NCBI GenBank assembly: GCA_946406115.1
Contig: OX291553.1
Coordinates: 6,267,001 to 6,331,000, forward strand
Direction of reading: 5' to 3'
Length of the DNA: 64,000 bases
DNA from: Apoda limacodes
Lineage: Eukaryota > Arthropoda > Insecta > Lepidoptera > Limacodidae
Position 1 is the first letter of the stretch; each line of letters begins with the position of its first letter. Position numbers and translations under genes: made by a program. Shown here piece by piece: positions 1 through 12,500 of this stretch. The notes under the pieces are model-generated. The model searched no databases. It saw nothing but the letters and a program-made list of their open reading frames with translations, and was not told the origin of the DNA.

Positions 1-3000
1 TAATTCAACATGTTGTAATGTTAAATTGCTTTATAAATGTAAGAATAAAATGTATCCCATTATACACATTTCAGCAAGCTGCTGCATAGAATCTTATTAG
101 AAGGTGCATTTAGTATCTTGAAACATCTTGTCTTGATCTTACATACATCAATATCATAATCAAATCGTCGTACGAGAATGAATTCACTTTACCTTTTTAC
201 ACTTTGCTTCAAGCAAGAACAAACATGGCGGACAGAGAAGATTTTAGTGAGAAAAATTTTACTGCTTACACTAACACATTTTTATATATAAAATCCGATT
301 AAAAAATAATTTACGTTAAATTTAACAGTGAGCATGAACATTCTTTTTCCTTTTTTTCAGACAATTTAATACATAAACACTTATATTGTTCACTGTACCT
401 CGGTGCTATAGAAGGGAAACAACGAACATGAAACTATGAATAAGATACATTAACATTTTATTACATACACTAATGAGTAGCCATTCCAAGTAATGGTTAC
501 ATACTTTAATAGGCGGAGACACCACACTTACAAAGTGTATAATTTAACTACAAATCCTGATGTATAAATCAAATTATGCATCTTCAATTTGACATTGAAA
601 GGCCGCACCTTTAAGTCTCATTAAAAAAAAAACACTATTGTAAATATTGAGCTGAGAATAATAGAAATCAAAAAACATGTTACACGAAAAGATAAGAACT
701 CAAAATCTTAACAAAGATACGCCTTTTATTAATAATATGAAATAAAAGCCTTTGCGTAACTAACAATAATGAATAGCAAATATGTGTAATGATGTCATAG
801 ATGCGGCCTCGAAAACTAAAATGTAACTACATTTAACTGACTGTGATGCGATGTGACGTAGCGTATCTTGCATTGCTATGAGTATTCCAAAACATGTATA
901 CATCATGTCGACCAAACCCGAATGGCTTACGCTCTACACCTCAAATGAAAAACATCGAATGCAAACGACAAACTGTGGAATAGACATACTTGACAATTAC
1001 TACAAGGAATTTAGGGATATAAATTGCTCTATTATTTATTTTAGGCACTCGTGGCTAATACGCCTTAAGTTATCTAACAAATGAATTCCACAATATGTGC
1101 CTTCTCCATCGTATGTCCAATCCACACAGTGCCAGGGCACGCTTGCAAATGTATTCCTTATCTTGCTTTATATATTGATATATATATATGTGGTGTTTTC
1201 AAGTAAAATTCAACTGATATGTAATACTGATAGTCTGCAAATGAACACCTAACATATTAAAAACGATTTTCGCAGAATCGGGCAAATCACCGACTATGAA
1301 CATGCACTTAATAAACTACGTTTTAAAATATGCTCCACACTAAAAGAACAAATATGTACCGAGCTAACGATAAATTTTTATAATTTTAATATTAAATACG
1401 CTTTAAAGTGTAAAAATAGTTCTTTAAGACAAAGTGTCAAAATTTCCTTATTGGATTGAAAAATGTTAATAATGCGCAAAGAGCTAAATATTTCTGAAAT
1501 ACTAAGTCTCTACTTTAGGAAAAGTTGCAAATCAGCGTTTGCAAAGTAATCGTGGACGGCACGTCATTCTGATCGAACTATTATTTGGCTCCATGTTTAT
1601 ACGCACGCCGTAGGAAAATAATTACAATTGACATCTTATAAAAAACCGACTTTAATATGAATTGTTACATGTTTGTTACCACTCTAAGCCGAGAGTGTTT
1701 GTTTTTTGTAATAGATGGACGAATATAATGAAAAAAGGACGGCAAAAATTATTTAAATTAAAACTACATACTTTTCTCATATTTTTTATGTATTGGATGT
1801 CAAAAATAAAATTCAAATTACTGAAAATAATGTGTTTGTACACTATTGTAAACTTTTATAAACCATTACTATTTTCCCACGACGGGTAAAGATTTAAAAA
1901 CCCAAAGTGCATTATTAACGTTCATAACTATCAATAATGGCAACACCAGAAAAAAAATACTAACCGGGAATACTATTGCAACAATCAAAAACTCTCCAAC
2001 CTAAAATACCAAAACCAAAGATTCGCACATCACTTAGCCAACTGGTTACAACACCGACGTCATTTATACTAACTAGCATTCTAAAAATTTACTAACTACT
2101 GAATGCTCCAACATCCACACTTTAATGTATGCACATAAACATCTAATTTACAAAGATATTCAACTAAAACTACGTGACGAAGGCTGGCAACTTTATCGTT
2201 TCGATGGAAATGTGCGCAAAACACCAAGTTCTCTTCACTCTTTAACTGGTAACACTATAGTAATTTTGATTATATTGTTGATAATCTGTTTTTTATTTGA
2301 ATATATTATGACGATATTTCTACAAATGTATGAGTAATTTGAGTAAACAACATATTTTATTTTACCGAATCAATGTTTGTGGTTAAAATTGCCTTATTGT
2401 TTTGCAACTGGTTGCAATAATGTTTCCAAAAGAAAAATGTGCATGTTCTTTAGATTACGTGTTGCCAGATTCAATGGCAGAACTGAATCTGGAAAAAGAA
2501 AACTTTTTGCATGTAGGTTGGTAGTGGTTTTATTTATATAGCCCCGGCAGATAAGTGTTTGTTTTCACCCAAATGCTAAATATCGCCATTTTGTGAAATC
2601 ACACTTTTATGGTCTATCTATACCACAGTAAAGTATGTTGAACTTTCTTTATACATGCTTTTCAATTTAAAAAAATATTTATTTTAAACTTTTATTTAAT
2701 TTACAGTATTTTGTAATCAACAGACATAGAAGCTGTTGAAAAGTCTTATTTTTAACTTATATAATCATTATTATTATATTTTTTATTTGTATTTTGATCC
2801 AAATATTTGTAACTGTGTTGCGGAATATTTTTCAAATAACTGTGTACAACACTTTCTACGCCCACGGCACATCCTGGTAGCTTCATACAAAAAACGCGTT
2901 ATTCGGTGGCTGATAACCACAAAAACAAACGATGTTCCGCATAATATATATAAGCACAATATTCTATGTGAGTGGTCACACGACCGTCACAGAGGGGCGG

Positions 3001-4151
3001 CGTGTCGGGGTAGACTCTAGAGAGCGGCGCAAAGTCGCCATTCTGCATTAAGAGTGCTACTTACACTGTACCCATTTGAAAGATATAAGGTCGCAAAAAT
3101 GCACATTTTTACGATACAAATTGATAGCGAAAATGCACGCTGCGTACTGGAATATCCATGACCCGCCTCTAGCAACAGATAGCTTACGTTAAGTTGCTAT
3201 ACGCGTAAAGTAGAACGCAGCTATCATTAGACAAACAACTAAACACGACTATTGCCTTCCTTGTTCCGGTGATCATACCACATTATTTTCTTAACGTTTA
3301 TAAACATTAAATATAATATAATTAGGTACACTCACTTTTATATCATTTCCGCAACACAGTTCATTTATTTCCGATTCCAAGTTACATATTTTTATTTTGT
3401 AAATATTAGTCAGTAGGTCTTTATTAATATCTAAGCAATTCCTTTTTTTTTCACATGCAAAATATATCTAATTGGTGAATTAGGTACTTTACTTCATATA
3501 AAATTTGTACAATGTATATACGATTGAAAAAAATTTTTACGTTTAATCGATTAACTCCTTATTCTGTTTCAATAATCCCACATAAATTTGAAAATGTGAG
3601 TTATTTTTTCTACTCAGAAGCTATTTTCAAATCATACGGGAATATTCCCTGTGCGCGACATATAATCCGTGCGCAGTGCGATGCCGGTCGTATTACAAAT
3701 CATTAATTTTATTTACAACTGGTCAATGCTGAATAGTTTGAGAAAATTTCAAGACTTTGCTTAAACGTGTCTTCTAATATTTAGTTAATGTTAGTTAATA
3801 TTTTAATGTATATAGCATTAATAAAAAAAAAGCATTTATATATTATATTATACTCGTAAACAGTTAAAAATCTAGCAAAGACTACTGGTAACCGAAGAAA
3901 TTAAAAAACCACTAATACTATTCCGTTACATTTTCATTTTCTTTTTCTCAACGTTTTATTTTAAAAAGAAAAGTATGGATTATATTTTTAAAGTGATTAT
4001 TTATTTATTTTACTCTATACTCCTTTAATCGGTACTCTTCAGTTTAAAGTTTTGAATCTACCTTTGCTATAATAATATACTGTAACTGTGCTTTTGTAAT
4101 TTTCTTGGTATACTGAACGGTCACCCTTGGTTGGCTAAATTTTAAATATTA
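1..4151. other. AT-rich region without a confirmed gene; weak first-exon candidate near 225
   Basis: Mostly AT-rich. At 225-246 (plus) ATGGCGGACAGAGAAGATTT is followed by TTTA|GTGAGA, a plausible first coding exon and donor (MADREDF), but no second exon was found. A GC-richer patch at about 2940-3060 follows an ATATATATAAGC TATA-like string; no coding frame supports it. Nothing else is recognised. Confidence 0.3.
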
Positions 4152-4295
4152 CGGTCGAGCCACACTTGACCGATCTTCGGCGGCGTCTTCGCTCGACATA
4201 CTGTCGGCTCATAGTTCTAGTGTGAACGGTTCGATGTTTCAATATGCGTCGAGCGATGCGACCGAAGAAACGCCGCCGAAGATCGGTCAGGTACA
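4152..4295. mobile_element. Short inverted-repeat element (MITE-like)
   Basis: A perfect 19-bp inverted repeat: TGACCGATCTTCGGCGGCG at 4167-4185 and its reverse complement at 4271-4289, enclosing about 85 bp. Weaker internal pairing continues (GCTCGACAT near 4191 with ATGCGTCGAGC near 4244). A degenerate relative lies at 18414-18490. The target duplication was not resolved. Confidence 0.62.
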
Positions 4296-7200
4296 AGATA
4301 TTTTGTGCATTATGTTTACTAACGAAAACATCGTTAAAAGATTATATAAAAGTAGAAATCCAGTAATCCATCCATTTCGATACACTTATTCTTATTCATG
4401 ACGTTTCTTAAGGTGAAACCGTTACAGTTTTTTCCATACAAATTATTTGATCTCAAATTAAGCAAGGCGCGATATTATATATATAATAACGAGTTTTGAG
4501 TAGCAAATGTTTGTATTTATAGATACTTAAAGTATTGAAGTTTATATGGAAAAAAATGCGTCAGGTCCACCTTAAACAGCCTCGATCCTGATAATAACTT
4601 CGAAAAAGTACTCTATAAAATCAGCTAATATTATCAATAAGGCATACAACACGCAACTATCCAAAAACGTGGTAATTTAGTATTGCTTTAATGTATTTTA
4701 TTATATCACTAGTCAATTTATAACCCATCGAAACGATAAGTATCTTTTCCAGCCCACGGCCTACAAGTTACATGTATATATAATATATCCAAAGGCTCTC
4801 AAATCGCTACTTTGCATTAATATTTAATAAGTGTAAATAAAGTTATAATATTGAAACGAACCTACGCGACTTTACATAAAAATTTATGAAACGGCAAAAT
4901 TTCGACAAGAGTATATCAAAAATAGTGAATTAACAGTGAACGCTAGCTTCTGTCTTAATGTATATCTATGACACTCTATACATAGGTCACTTGGATTATC
5001 TTATGCTTGAAATATCGGACATTGTAAAATAACTCTTATCTCAACCAAATACGACAAAATTTTATGCTTGGTAATAATACAAAGAATATGAAACTCCTGG
5101 CCTAACCTAAAATACATAATAATTTTTATTAGTAGTATTGGATAAACCAACTTCGAAATTTTTTCTTTGACCATACAGGTTAGTTTTTACTATAACCAGT
5201 GTGAATATATTTAATATTAAAATCCATCGATAAAAATTACTACACGACGGAGAGAAACATTATTTTGGTACGACTTCAAAGTTATTTTACAGACCGATCA
5301 TTTGATGATACTGTAATTGACGACACTTTTGCTATATAAAACGATTTTCGTCACATTTTGTCGTCAATATAATCATATATTATAATTTTGTCATGTGAAA
5401 AACTTGCGATTTTTTTTTTCAATTTTCTAACATTTTTCTTATTTCTAAAGAGACTTAACGTTCACAAACATTAATATGTCTTACAAAAAAAAACTACCAA
5501 AACGTTCTATACCTAAACAATACAATTGTATAAAGAATTAAATTAAACAAACACTCGTCTAATTCTTTCTTCTTAGTGTTCCGTGTCACACAGTCACGTA
5601 AAATTACAAAAACTAAACTGCTTTCAATTTCTCATCAAACAAGATGCTGCCGTGTAATGAGACGTTTTAACGTTAAATAGCAAATCGACGATAGAATAAT
5701 AATTTTCGGACTCTAAATAAATGTATGATTTTTAGCTTCACAATTTACGTACACACAACCTCGCAACCCTTTAGAAAGAAAAAAAACAAAAAAATCGTGT
5801 TGAACTCATAAACGTATAAGAAATTAAACTAGTTTCCATGTGCACACTAGCTGTCTTTTTCTATCCAGTCCACCTATCTTTTGTTTCCTTTTTTCTGTGG
5901 TACCTATATTCCGTCCTCTTTGCATCAGAAGCGTTTCGAAAAACATTGCACCTAATTTTACCTTGAAATTTTACAAACGAGTTTTAGTACGAAAAATGCG
6001 TAGTTTATTTGCTTCGCTAAGTTTTAAGATTAGAACACTAACAAGAACAATACGAGACTCAATAATCTAAGCAAAGACAAACGCTGTAAATGAAAAAGCT
6101 TACTAATAAATATAAGGAGAGATCTATTACATAATTCGCTAAATGGACAACGCTATGAAGCATACTGAGTTTCTTTAGATGAACAACTGTGTAACGACTT
6201 TAAACTAAGCATTTTTTATATATGAACTAGATAAATAAAGTCTGTTAGCATATTTAATTTGTTGACGGTAACAGTTAATCATTCAAAGTCGTTTTGCGTA
6301 CAATTCACCAAATATAAGAAGTGCTACCTAACATTTTAAACATATCTATATTACCGTTAGAACAAAGTAAATGATAAAGTTGACTGTAATCAAGCAATAT
6401 TTTTATTTTATCAAATTAAATGATCCAAATTCCAGTTATCATAAAACATGTAATTTCGTCAACAGTTGTTCGTCTAAGACATATTAACTAAAGTTAAATG
6501 TTAACCATAACTAAAATTTTCTGTCGATAAAATAAAAATAGAAATTTTGAAAAAGAATCTAGTCTGTTATTGATTAACATTTGTACTATCCTAATTTAAT
6601 ACCTTTTGCATGTCGTTGTAAGAGAAGTAAATATTAAAAAATTAGGGCAAAAGATATTAAATGAATAACAAACTAATTTATAGTGAAAAGAACTAAAGAA
6701 TTTACAGTAATGAAGGTTCACTGGGCCACAGTTCCTCAAAACCGTTGACTAGTTAACTCTCCCATAATTCAAATCGGTAAAAACCGGAATACGAAATTAT
6801 TACAAACTACATTGCTGATTGGCATTGAAAATTTCAACATCTCAGTTTCAAAACATTAAGTAAACTAGCAATGTAGATCATAAAAATACCAAGACCACAT
6901 ATTTTTAGCTACTAGAATTACCCTCTGTCACGCACGCAAATAGTAAACTTTAATATGACGATCATAAACATACAAATACTGAGGTGAATAGAATTTAACT
7001 GATAAAAACGTCACCAACTACTTTCCAACTTTAAAGTTTCACAGTGAAAACTTTTGAGTTGGATTAATTTTTCAGATCTTATATTAGAACGCTTACGAAT
7101 GCCAAATATACTACTAATTGAATGGTGATTGTCGTCGATTATGTAATTTTTTTTATAATACTCAGAAATGTATTATTACGGAATAATAACTCAAGAATAG

Positions 7201-8103
7201 TATCTATAGACAAAGCATTTGTGCAAGATAAAACATCTTTTAGATTTAGAAGAAAGTGTCAAATAGTGTAAAATGTTATAAATAGGATTCACTCTGATAA
7301 TTTTTAACTGTAGTTGGTAATTGATTGCAAGCAAACCTTATCATATACTGTAAACGTTGTTTTGTATTTAGTTGTTTTTCATCAAATTTTTCTCCACAAA
7401 AAAGATCATTTAATTACTGCTGCAATTTTAATGATTTGATACGAAAGCCTGAAATCCGTAACAATCGTATACTTGTCAATGTCTGAAAGTTAAATGTGAC
7501 GTTTATATTGATAATTCCAGATAAACCGAAATCAACTAGTCAAAAACTATCAGTGAAAAGAGAACATAGTGCAAAATTTTGAAAATATCATTATTTTGCT
7601 CTAAATTGTACAACAAATAGAAGAAAATACTGAAATGTTGCTAACTTCCTTTGTCACATAATTTAACAATTTTTCCATTTTCTTTGTAATTCACATTCAC
7701 ACTGGGAATATTTTCACAACTGAATTTTGGACTATTTTAATCAAACACAAACACAACCTTCAATATGAGCTTCATTTTTATTTGTATTAAAATTAAAGGT
7801 ATGAAATGAAACTGTTTTGAATGCAATGATAACAATTATTTACAAAATGAGATCTACATTTTCCAGTTTGTCGATAAGTCGACAAACTTATATTACATAC
7901 TTATTACATTTTAATGATACAATTTTTTATACTTAATCTAGTGTACTACAAAATATTGTTCAGGAGTTAGCAACATTTTTGGTGATTGTAACAATATAAT
8001 TTGTTCATTTTGCATTGAGATCGATTACTCTTTAATCGAGTTTGTGGATATTACTAAAAAAATAATTATTAAGATGTTAAATGTTTTATGTGTAATTCAA
8101 GAC
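4296..8103. other. AT-rich region without a recognised gene
   Basis: No open frame resembles a known protein and no retrotransposon coding relic is seen. AACTTTTGAGTTG occurs at 7049-7061 and recurs in the 8436-8499 stem-loop. This could be the distal 3' UTR of ZSWIM8 or intergenic DNA. Confidence 0.4.
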
Positions 8104-8106
8104 TTA

Positions 8107-8270
8107 GGGGTTTTAGTGCTATGCGGCTGCCGGAGCGGTCGAACCGGAGCAGCGGCGGTGCGCGGTATTGAAACCGTGGCGTTTTATCTATACAGCTCTA
8201 TACCTCGTCATATATACAGCCGCACGTTCCAGCCCGTTCGCTCCGGCGACTGCGTAGTACTGAAAAACCC
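8107..8270. mobile_element. PIF/Harbinger-like MITE with TTA target duplication
   Basis: A 164-bp GC-rich island in AT-rich DNA. Its ends are imperfect inverted repeats of about 32 bp: the left begins GGGGTTTTAGTGCTATGCGG and the right, reversed, begins GGGTTTTTCAGTACTACGCA; both continue to GCCGGAGCG. Direct TTA flanks lie at 8104-8106 and 8271-8273. Short length, TIRs and a TWA-type 3-bp duplication suggest a Harbinger-type non-autonomous element. Confidence 0.72.
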
Positions 8271-8273
8271 TTA

Positions 8274-9522
8274 GAGAAATCCAAAATGAAATACCTAAAG
8301 AAAATTTTTAAAACCATCATAAACGACTTCTGTCAAAAAATCACCGCTGAATTTCGTAAAATAAAGTTTATTTCCGACGACCAAAATCCGCTATTACTAC
8401 TAATTGTACACATAATCTACATACACTTATAAATACAACTCAAAAGTTCTTCACAACTTAAAAGTTACACAACTGTTGCTCACACAACTTTTGAGTTGAA
8501 CATTTGTACACAGATTAAGTGAGCAATTTTATGTTGTACGTTTGACAAAATTTATGCCTGACCATTAAGGGTCTATTTTCAATAAAAACAAGTTGTTCAC
8601 AATCTAGTTACTGTATAGGTGCGGGGTCGCTGTAACCTTACTTGTAGTAATGCGTATTGATACACATTGCTGTGAATAACGTTAAGGTGTTAAAAAACAG
8701 TTTTGCAGTCACAAGAGAAATTTCCAAAACTTAAATTAATAAAAACAGCGTGTTGTTTTAAAGTTTTTTTGAAAAAATATTAATTCATGATGGATATATT
8801 ACTTTTGGAAAATTAACCTATGCATCCTGACCAAAAACCTTCCAGGACTGATTTTTCCAATATAATAACGTTCAGCCAAAATAAGACATGATTCTATCCC
8901 AAACATCTCTACCAACATGTCTACCTACAAAATACAGTCATTTTTAATATGTCGATTTCTGAAACTTCGTTTTTGTCAGCAGCAGTTGTTTTGACAATAC
9001 CAGGCATATAGTTATGCACCGTACAATTTTATTATTCTATAGTCATTACTACAAGCAAAGATGATTCACACTTTCATTCTAACGACTATATAATGGTCCT
9101 TGTTTCATCACTATAAATATTTCAAGAGGTAATTTGAGACGTTAAAACGTTTTAATAATTTTGTAATTTAATCAAAAGAAAATCAATAACTTTGACCTTG
9201 CAATGTAATAAAAAGTTTATAATAAAATACTGATAAAGAAATTTATTAGTAGAAGAACGCAAATATTTTATAAACGGGTAACAATTTACTCCTTAAAACA
9301 TTTAGAGTTATTAAAGAGCCTTATAAAGTACACAGCGGGACGTTAAGGGTCATATTAAGGATCGGTGAGGCGGACTGATTGTCGAGTACAAAAGGTGTGA
9401 TAAGACTCGAATTACATATAATACGTCTGCTATAGCGTGTAGAGGTGGTATAGAAGCCATCGGCTGTAGTGTGACAGTTTGCGCGCGGAACACCGCACCA
9501 GACAAACTATCGGCTGCCGGCG
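8274..9522 (-). other. Proximal 3' UTR of ZSWIM8 (inferred)
   Basis: AT-rich non-coding sequence directly downstream of the stop codon. A minus-strand AATAAA lies at 9242-9247, about 275 nt after the stop, and is the nearest candidate polyadenylation signal. A perfect 13-bp inverted repeat (8436-8448 with 8487-8499) would form a stem-loop in the RNA. UTR status is inferred from position only. Confidence 0.4.
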
Positions 9523-9589
9523 TCATTTGCCGTTCGTTTGGAGAGCCGCGTTCAATTGCGTCCAGAGATCCTTTTTGCATGATTTTGAC
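9523..9589 (-). CDS. ZSWIM8: ZSWIM8 exon 28 (C-terminus and stop)
   Basis: Residues 1601-1622 then TGA. It reads RSKSCKKDLWTQLNAALQ; RSK and LW align with RSKQTKELWQRV of the vertebrate C-terminus. The acceptor is ATTTCAG|GTCAAA. Confidence 0.9.
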
Positions 9590-12500
9590 CTGAAATATGT
9601 TACTTTTTTGACCAATAGACTTTGCTTTCTGATTATTGGACTACTATTTATATCCAGCTGCTTTACTGCACAGTTTTTATGTATGAGTTATACATTTGCA
9701 AATACAATATCTGACCTGCGTAACGATGCGAGCCACTCCTTGAACTGCGTGTTCCCTTCAGGCGTGAGCTGGAAGGCAGTCCGCGCCGACAGCACTATGC
9801 TCACGAACTCCTCGTACTCAACCGCTGTCAGATGGTACAGCTTCTGATGGATGCACTGGATATACCTACAACGATACGACACTGGAGACATCAATACATA
9901 ACATAACGTGTTAACTTTTTACACAACGCATCTCTTAAGGAAAGCTCCCGTCGGGGGGCCGAAACTAGTCGAGCTGTCGGCTGAAACTCCACCACGATTC
10001 TCAAGTATATCAATTAAAAAAGTAGACAAATCGCGTGTCATCAGTAACAATAATAATACTTTGGGTTTTTCTTTGATAGCACCTACCTTTAGGGAATTGT
10101 GTGTTTATAAGATTTATGTATTCAATAAAATTACTAACATTTGTTGACACTTCTGCACCAGAGGCGAGAGCGTGCCCCTGAGGTGCTGCATGACCAGTTG
10201 GTGCGGCCCCCCTCGAGCCAGCCAGTGTGCGGACTCCACGCACAGCTCATACAGCACGAACGGCGACACCACAGAATTGACGGCGCACACGCAGAACTGA
10301 TGCAGGTACTGGGCGCCCAGCCGCTTTGATATACGGAGCAGCCATTTTACGTGCTCACCGTAAGGTGGGTTTCTATAACAAATGGTGAACATGGAATAAA
10401 GGCTTACTATGACTGGGTTAGCGTTAAGGTTAAGCGTTAGGATGTAAGACTGCCGTGTCGATATCCCTTGCTTTTATTCCCTTTAGGGGCAAAAAAAGAC
10501 CCATTCCTTCTGAGAGGCGAAGCAATTTAACAGCAATACCTCATTATAGCACAAAATACCCGTTCCGTCCAAGTGTAGCTGATAATTTCAGGGGCGCGTT
10601 ATTTTTTAAACGAATCACTTTTGACAGCTGTCAAAAAGTAGCGCATAATACCTACCTCCCAAAATGGGTTTTTGGTAGTAATATTTCGTGACAAAACCGC
10701 TGCAACGAAACGTATTAAAAGCCAACATTAGATTTTGCTATAATTTTGATGCTAAAAGCTAATAAAATGCAAACCGCTAACAATTTCGCTACGAAGAAGT
10801 TAGATGGAACGCCTTAAAAATGTTACAATTGTGAATACAATTATAAATGAAGTTGTATTGCATGCGCTACACGCTATAAGTCGCGGCACGTAAGTTGAAC
10901 AATACGCAGTAACACATTTTTGGGTCCATCGAGGTGGGGAATGCGGTGCGATACGAAGGGCAGCGTGTAACCATAGCAACGCAGATCCTGGGGTACAGTC
11001 ACGCACTTAAGTTTTCAAATAAGGAACTGGCCCAAGTTCTGCTGCTATTCAAATTCAAAATTATGTAGAAGTTGCCATGCCGTTACCAATGAGTGACAGT
11101 GATCAAAAAACACTTTTAACTCCTTAGTGTTTTAAGAAATTCTTATTTTATCAACTCCTAAATTTCATTATACCTAACAAACGACCACTTTTGTTATGTT
11201 TGACCTGATGTTAGGCCGCTCAATGAAAACATCATACCAGTAAACAAAGCATTCACATTCACATCGACTTATGGCGATAACTGTAACAGATTGATTGTGG
11301 CAGGATACATCAGCTATGTTTTCAACCACTTTGGTGAAAACGTAGCTGTGGTTTTTAATGGATACCTACAAGATGCAGCTATGAGAAGTACCAAATCAGC
11401 TGAACTGCGACGAACGTCTTGTAAATAGTATTAATAGTTGTCATTTACGTTTATTTTTTTTGTGTATGTTTATTTGAAGCCATGTTTCATCTAAACTGCC
11501 ATATCCACATTCTTGTCCGTTTTTTTTTAAAAAAAATTGCAACAATTTTAAGTAGTGTTTTCATCATTTACCCGATTATCCGATTCTTTTATATATTTTT
11601 TTAGTTTTGAGGAAACTATGAGGCCTAGAAGCACCACTTTAGAATTAAATTAAACCCAATTCAATTTTCTACAAATTTCTTTCGTATAACTTTTCCATGT
11701 GACCATTAGTTTAGCTGGTACGTCTCATGGCAAATGACCATACCAAATTTTTTTTTACTTTTTGGAAAAAAATGCCCATCTTTGACTAGCTTTATCTCCG
11801 CAATTAATGGACCTAGAGTGCTCAAATTGGACTGAAATTATGGAACAAAAATACCTTAAAACTGAATCAACTTTAAATAAACTGAGACAAGTGCCAGAAT
11901 TTCGTTGTTTTTCGAGCACTATGAAAGTAATATCATGGTTACTTGCGCGTTTGCGATGTTTGATATTGTTATTGACTGGGTTACTTCTGTACCTTTTTAC
12001 GTGTGGATTGGATCACTCTGGGCATTATATTTAAAAATGCCTATTGCTACTACAATATCAAGACGATGAATACACACGCGCTGATGTGTGTAATGATATA
12101 GCTGTATAAAGTGTCACGTTACTCAGGCGCCGTAGCGTCGTCTGCTCGCAATTAGTGATTGGTGCATTTTCAGTTGTTTTCGAAATCCGGATTTTAAGAT
12201 ATTTCGCTTTCTTTACTGCCCCTTCCATACAAACACGAAAAGTCGCTTGCATATAGTGGCATTCTGCGGTGCAAACCAAATCATCCTTCTGCCTCTTAGT
12301 GTAGGACGCCGTCTCACGCTGCTTCTTCGTAGCTTGTAGTACATCGACAACCTTTCTTTTGCATCGGGTGTAGATTGGATGAGTGATGTGGCCTGCTTTT
12401 TGCCTATTTACCTTGATGACTATTCGAGCAATGTTGGTGTCATTCGTTGTCGTCATTTCAGCCGAAAGACGTCCACTGCTGAACGATGGGTTACCCAATA

